DNA of 44,033 nucleotides from a virus. The stretch's first letter is position 1; each line of letters opens with the position of its first letter. Position numbers and translations under genes: made by a program. The stretch is from IMG/VR virus record IMGVR_UViG_3300025789_000068, positions 1 through 44,033 of that record. The stretch is one strand, 5' to 3'. Positions 40,992-44,033 of the stretch are shown here, in pieces. A model generated the notes under the pieces. It was not told the origin of the DNA. It saw only the letters and a list, made by a program, of their open reading frames with translations, and ran no database searches.

Positions 40992-42119
40992 TTAATTTGG
41001 TGTCCAGCGGTGTCTCGGAACTAATTTTATATTTGGTTGACCAAATTGAACATAGCCCTCACCGCCAGGAACTCCACGGGTTGATTGCTGTATGTCTGAA
41101 GATTCTTTATCAATTTGGTCAATGATTTGGTTTTTTACATCACGAAGGTTTTCTAATATCGCAAAAGTAGCAATAAAACCTTTTTGATTTTGCGCAATCC
41201 AATCTGTAATTTTCTGTTGCATCGGCGCAGATTGTTTGCTGCTACCTTGCAACCAAGATGCAAATGTATTTGCAAGGTCTGAAACTTTTCCTTGCCTTAC
41301 CATGGTATTATTAAAGTTATATAAAACACCTTTAAATCCTGCCATCTTCATAGCAGCAAGTCGTTCATCATTGAGAAAATTATCAATTGCGGTTTTATTA
41401 ACTGCAACATACTTTTGTAGGTCTTGTAGTTTCTTTGTATCAATCTTAACAGGTTGTTGTGCATATCGTGGACCTAACACAATTAGTCCTTGTGTCTTAT
41501 TAAATGGCGTAAAGTCATCAATAGGTTGTTGTTGGTCATCGCCTATACCAAATTGCGGAAAATATGCATGTCCTACAACGGCTGCAATTGCCTTTGAAAT
41601 GCGTTGCCCAAGTTCAGTAGATGTAGGAACACTATATTGAACATTGTTTGGAGTAAAAGTATATGCGTTATTTTCTAGCGGTGGACGACGCATAAACAAC
41701 AAATCACCATAAACATATCCACGAAAATCTCTAGGAGTTGCTGCCTCAAATAACGCCCATAAACTGGCATATTCATTGGCAAAGCGCATGCGTTCGTCTT
41801 GCTTATCTGGTGCAACATTGCCAGTGTTCATAATAAATTTTACAAGTTCTTGTGGACTATTGCTTTTACCACTGCCGTCTGGCTTTAACCAACCATTATG
41901 TCCAACCATGATGAATTTGCCATCAGGTTCACGCCCCCAATATACTTGCGGTTTGCCGTCCCACTTCCAACGAATGGTTTGTGGATTACTAGCAAGTGTT
42001 GAAAGACGAGAAATGGCAGTATTAGCACCACTGCTGCCATCAATAAGAACAAGGTCTTCTACATGTTGAAATGCACGACCAACTTTTGGGGCTTCGCTAA
42101 TAATCTGATTTATGAACAT
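40992..42119 (-). CDS. Ligase-like nucleotidyltransferase (DUF6267-like) with targeting peptide
   Basis: The 375-residue protein starts MFINQIISEAPKVG; ISE before Ala is a candidate prohead-protease site and the peptide is similar to T4 capsid-targeting sequences. At K52 is KWDGK, matching the KxDG nucleotide-binding motif I of ATP-dependent DNA/RNA ligases, followed by VYWGREPDG and later YVYGDLLF (motif III-like) and AYTFTPNNVQY. These features resemble the uncharacterised phage family DUF6267. No clear ligase OB domain is seen. A ligase or nucleotidyl transfer to an unknown target is possible. ATG 42119 is used in preference to a TTG at 42122. Confidence 0.78.
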   Translation of the reverse strand: MFINQIISEAPKVGRAFQHVEDLVLIDGSSGANTAISRLSTLASNPQTIRWKWDGKPQVYWGREPDGKFIMVGHNGWLKPDGSGKSNSPQELVKFIMNTGNVAPDKQDERMRFANEYASLWALFEAATPRDFRGYVYGDLLFMRRPPLENNAYTFTPNNVQYSVPTSTELGQRISKAIAAVVGHAYFPQFGIGDDQQQPIDDFTPFNKTQGLIVLGPRYAQQPVKIDTKKLQDLQKYVAVNKTAIDNFLNDERLAAMKMAGFKGVLYNFNNTMVRQGKVSDLANTFASWLQGSSKQSAPMQQKITDWIAQNQKGFIATFAILENLRDVKNQIIDQIDKESSDIQQSTRGVPGGEGYVQFGQPNIKLVPRHRWTPN

Positions 42120-42123
42120 CAAA

Positions 42124-42131
42124 TATTTATA
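42124..42131 (-). promoter_or_regulatory. Exact T4-type late promoter TATAAATA
   Basis: TATAAATA on the minus strand matches the T4 late consensus in all eight positions. It ends 4 bases before ATG 42119 of the ligase-like gene, so transcription would begin at or inside the start codon. Confidence 0.65.
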
Positions 42132-42134
42132 GAT

Positions 42135-42620
42135 TTACAAATTTTCTAAAAACCACATATAGGTAGGAACAGAGAACTTCAAACGATACTCGCCATTATA
42201 ACCGATATTGGTATATTTGTCAGGCAGAGGTGTTTCATCGTATTGTGGTTTTGAATCAACAATGCCTGTTTGCTTATGGAAATTGCCAAGTGAATAGAAC
42301 AGATAATCTAATTCAATTTCATCCATTTCTATTTGTTTAATATTAAGTAATTGATCTGAGATAATATTACCACTATCATCAACCGTAGTATGCTTTGGCA
42401 ATTTACCACCTAATCTAATCTTAAGAGTATGATCACCTTCTGGTAAGTCAAGAGAAAAAGATATAATTTTCTCTTCGCCGTTATTAGATTTTTCTTCTAC
42501 AACACCGTATGATTGAACTGCATCATCAATTAATACTTCATACTTCGGTGGAGCATTGTGCCAGATACTATCTAGCACAATTTTAAATTCTACTAATTCT
42601 GTATCTGGCACATCACTCAT
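42135..42620 (-). CDS. Beta-sandwich protein, carbohydrate-binding-like
   Basis: The 161-residue protein has a regular strand pattern: VEFKIVLDSIWH, PKYEVLIDD, KIISFSLDLPEGDHTLKIRLGG, IKQIEMDEIELDYL, then a polar C-terminus with a conserved-looking FLENL end. The GDHTLKIRL hairpin and IEMDEIELD strand resemble calcium-dependent carbohydrate-binding modules. The role may be in a tail or head decoration. AGGACTAAACA precedes ATG 42620. Confidence 0.68.
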   Translation of the reverse strand: MSDVPDTELVEFKIVLDSIWHNAPPKYEVLIDDAVQSYGVVEEKSNNGEEKIISFSLDLPEGDHTLKIRLGGKLPKHTTVDDSGNIISDQLLNIKQIEMDEIELDYLFYSLGNFHKQTGIVDSKPQYDETPLPDKYTNIGYNGEYRLKFSVPTYMWFLENL

Positions 42621-42623
42621 TGT

Positions 42624-43499
42624 TTAGTCCTTTTTCTTGCCTAGTTTTAACTTAATAGGCTGTGGTGCAGCAGTAGGTGCGGCTGGTGCAGCCTGTGGTT
42701 GACTTTGTGGATCAAGATGGTGAGGTCCACCATTTGACGTTTGATTAGTCAATACCTTTTTAAGTTCTTCAACATTGCCTTCATACTTGTGATAGCCAGT
42801 GTGGTCAAGTTTAATGCCAGTATCAGCAAAAATCTTACCACCTGCAAGACGCCATAGATAACAGAATGTCCAATCTTCACTTAGATAATTGTCATCCTTG
42901 TCAATCATGGTATCAAATAGCCCATACATAAGTGGCTCATACTGCGCACCAATGCCAATATTATCACGATACTTCAATTCTGGGTGTAAATTAATCAACT
43001 GCTCAATTACATGACGCTTTACCATCATAAAACCAGTTCCAAGTGTACTAACTTCAACAAGATCACCCATAACAACTGGATTTGGAACCGTATTAATTAC
43101 ATAACGAATTGGAATACGCTTCATCGGATACACACCACCAACAACATCCTGATTGGCGAGTAGTAAACGAATAATTGCTTCTGGATCAAATCCAAGGTCA
43201 ACGTCAATAAACATTAGGTGAGTTGCTGCTTGGTTGTACAAGAACTTTGCAACAAGGTTATTACGACCACGAGTAATAAGTGATTCATTGACCATAGTAT
43301 CAATACTATAGTTAAGACCCATCTTGCCAGCAATAATACCAAACTTAATCATTGCAATAAAGGTGGCTTCATTACAAAGACCACCATACATTGGCAGACA
43401 GAAATGAATATGTTGCTTGCGTAGAAAATCTAGGGCTTCTGGAGGTAGTCCAAACGTAGCGTCATTAGGCTGTTGCTGAGCAGTTGTATCGTCGTTCAT
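42624..43499 (-). CDS. Glycosyltransferase, GT-A type
   Basis: The 291-residue protein has a GT-A-like beginning (FCLPMYGGLCNEATF), a TRGRNNLVAKF segment, a clear DxD in FIDVDLGF (D99, D101), VVGGVYPMKR and a later LSEDWTFCYLWR with an E-D pair. The family is common in T4-like aquatic phages and likely transfers a sugar from an NDP-sugar donor to a capsid, tail or host target. The last 40 residues are a Pro/Ala/Gln linker and a basic KLKLGKKKD tail. It may use sugars made by the operon at 4-6 kb. Confidence 0.88.
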   Translation of the reverse strand: MNDDTTAQQQPNDATFGLPPEALDFLRKQHIHFCLPMYGGLCNEATFIAMIKFGIIAGKMGLNYSIDTMVNESLITRGRNNLVAKFLYNQAATHLMFIDVDLGFDPEAIIRLLLANQDVVGGVYPMKRIPIRYVINTVPNPVVMGDLVEVSTLGTGFMMVKRHVIEQLINLHPELKYRDNIGIGAQYEPLMYGLFDTMIDKDDNYLSEDWTFCYLWRLAGGKIFADTGIKLDHTGYHKYEGNVEELKKVLTNQTSNGGPHHLDPQSQPQAAPAAPTAAPQPIKLKLGKKKD

Positions 43500-43525
43500 T
43501 GATTATCTCTTTCGTTAATTGAGTA

Positions 43526-43897
43526 TTATGTATTATATAGCACTCGTGATATCACGCCACCAGAAAAATTTGTAATATGTGCACGACACCAAACAAAGTT
43601 GCCACTAAAGTTAAAATAATATCCACCACTAACAGGATTAGTGCCATCACCAACTGCGGTAGATGTAACATCAAACCAATCTGTTTCAGTTGGATTGGTA
43701 ACTAGGGTTGCTTGGAATTTAATTACGCCAACAAAGGCACTTAACAAATAACTGACAGTATGCAAACCATCTGTATAACCATAGTATCCATTGCCTTTGA
43801 ACTTGTTGCTACTCCAAGTAGTGCTTACACCATCATACGGGGGGTAAACTTGTCCATAACTTGTTGCACTTAATACTACGGTTGGTAAACTAGCCAT
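43526..43897 (-). CDS. Small structural-type protein (123 aa)
   Basis: The protein is beta-rich, rich in Gly, Thr, Tyr and Phe, with YGYTDGLHTVSYLLSAF, FQATLVTNP, WFDVTSTA and FSGNFVWCRAHI. This pattern resembles small head or fibre-linked proteins of T4-like cyanophages. The ATG overlaps the stop of the upstream gene by 8 bases. Confidence 0.72.
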   Translation of the reverse strand: MASLPTVVLSATSYGQVYPPYDGVSTTWSSNKFKGNGYYGYTDGLHTVSYLLSAFVGVIKFQATLVTNPTETDWFDVTSTAVGDGTNPVSGGYYFNFSGNFVWCRAHITNFSGGVISRVLYNT

Positions 43898-44033
43898 TAT
43901 TTTCCACTTCTACTAAACATTTATCACCAGCAAGTTCTTGAATAACTGCAACCAACTGGTCTACTGTATCGCTATCTAGTTTTGTGTCAGCAGTTTGTTT
44001 GTCTGCAACTAGTTGTGATACTTTAATTGTAAT
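43890..44033 (-). CDS. Partial protein, N-terminus outside the window
   Basis: The frame is open to the window edge; only the last 47 residues are seen. They include VSQLVADKQTADTKLD and LVAVIQELAGDK, an acidic helical end. It is coupled to the structural-type protein gene by an 8-base overlap. No function can be given. Confidence 0.65.
   Translation of the reverse strand: MTIKVSQLVADKQTADTKLDSDTVDQLVAVIQELAGDKCLVEVENNG

Noticed and set aside
1-44033. Attachment sites, integrase or lysogeny genes
   Set aside because: None seen; the genes are those of a lytic T4-like phage.

Overview
The window is a stretch of a tailed-phage genome of the T4 superfamily. The case rests on a T4-type family B DNA polymerase, a gp45-like sliding clamp, an RNase H-type 5'-3' exonuclease, an adjacent frd/td pair (dihydrofolate reductase and thymidylate synthase), a probable DsbA-like DNA-binding protein, TATAAATA late-promoter motifs and many small, tightly overlapping genes. 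The DNA is A+T-rich and almost entirely coding. Several small proteins look like families I know from marine T4-like phages of cyanobacteria and SAR11 bacteria, so an aquatic myovirus is the best guess; the host cannot be told from the sequence. No tRNA, insertion sequence, integrase or CRISPR array was seen, and no gap exceeds about 120 bases.

Layout. (1) 1-4161, plus strand: two unrecognised genes and a large protein with seven Trp/Asp-rich repeats. (2) 4136-8632, minus strand like all that follows: DegT-type aminotransferase, sugar-nucleotide epimerase, thymidylate synthase, DHFR and small conserved genes, mostly overlapping. (3) 8704-16433: a zincin/VWA protein and its MoxR-like AAA+ ATPase, then many small genes. 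Several carry their own sigma70-like promoter (TTGACA, 16-17 bp, TATATT), often fused to the stop codon of the preceding gene; the exonuclease is here. (4) 16490-23075: small genes, a cupin sugar-phosphate isomerase-like protein, sliding clamp, methyltransferase and DNA polymerase. (5) 23056-42119: a late, capsid-related block of proteins carrying I/L-x-E motifs typical of T4 gp21 prohead-protease sites, including two giant proteins (1875 and 1632 residues). (6) 42135-44033: a beta-rich protein, a DxD glycosyltransferase and structural-type proteins cut by the window edge.

The most unusual part is block 5. The two giant proteins read like head polyproteins. They contain an HxGH nucleotidyltransferase, a RyR-like segment, a ParB-like domain, a four-Cys domain, a duplicated GWI domain around a possible ADP-ribosyltransferase-like domain, and three copies of an amidoligase-like domain, each introduced by the same L-x-E-x-NMSP peptide. 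Neighbouring genes add a KxDG ligase-like protein, a HAD phosphatase, a radical SAM enzyme, an SGNH-type hydrolase and small basic Cys-rich domains. I infer, without proof, that the phage packs a set of protease-processed proteins into its head, comparable to T4 Alt and the internal proteins, and may inject them with its DNA.

Regulation appears two-layered: TTGACA/TATATT promoters in front of replication and small genes, and TAAATA late elements in front of the capsid block. All names rest on reading motifs by eye; no database search was run.
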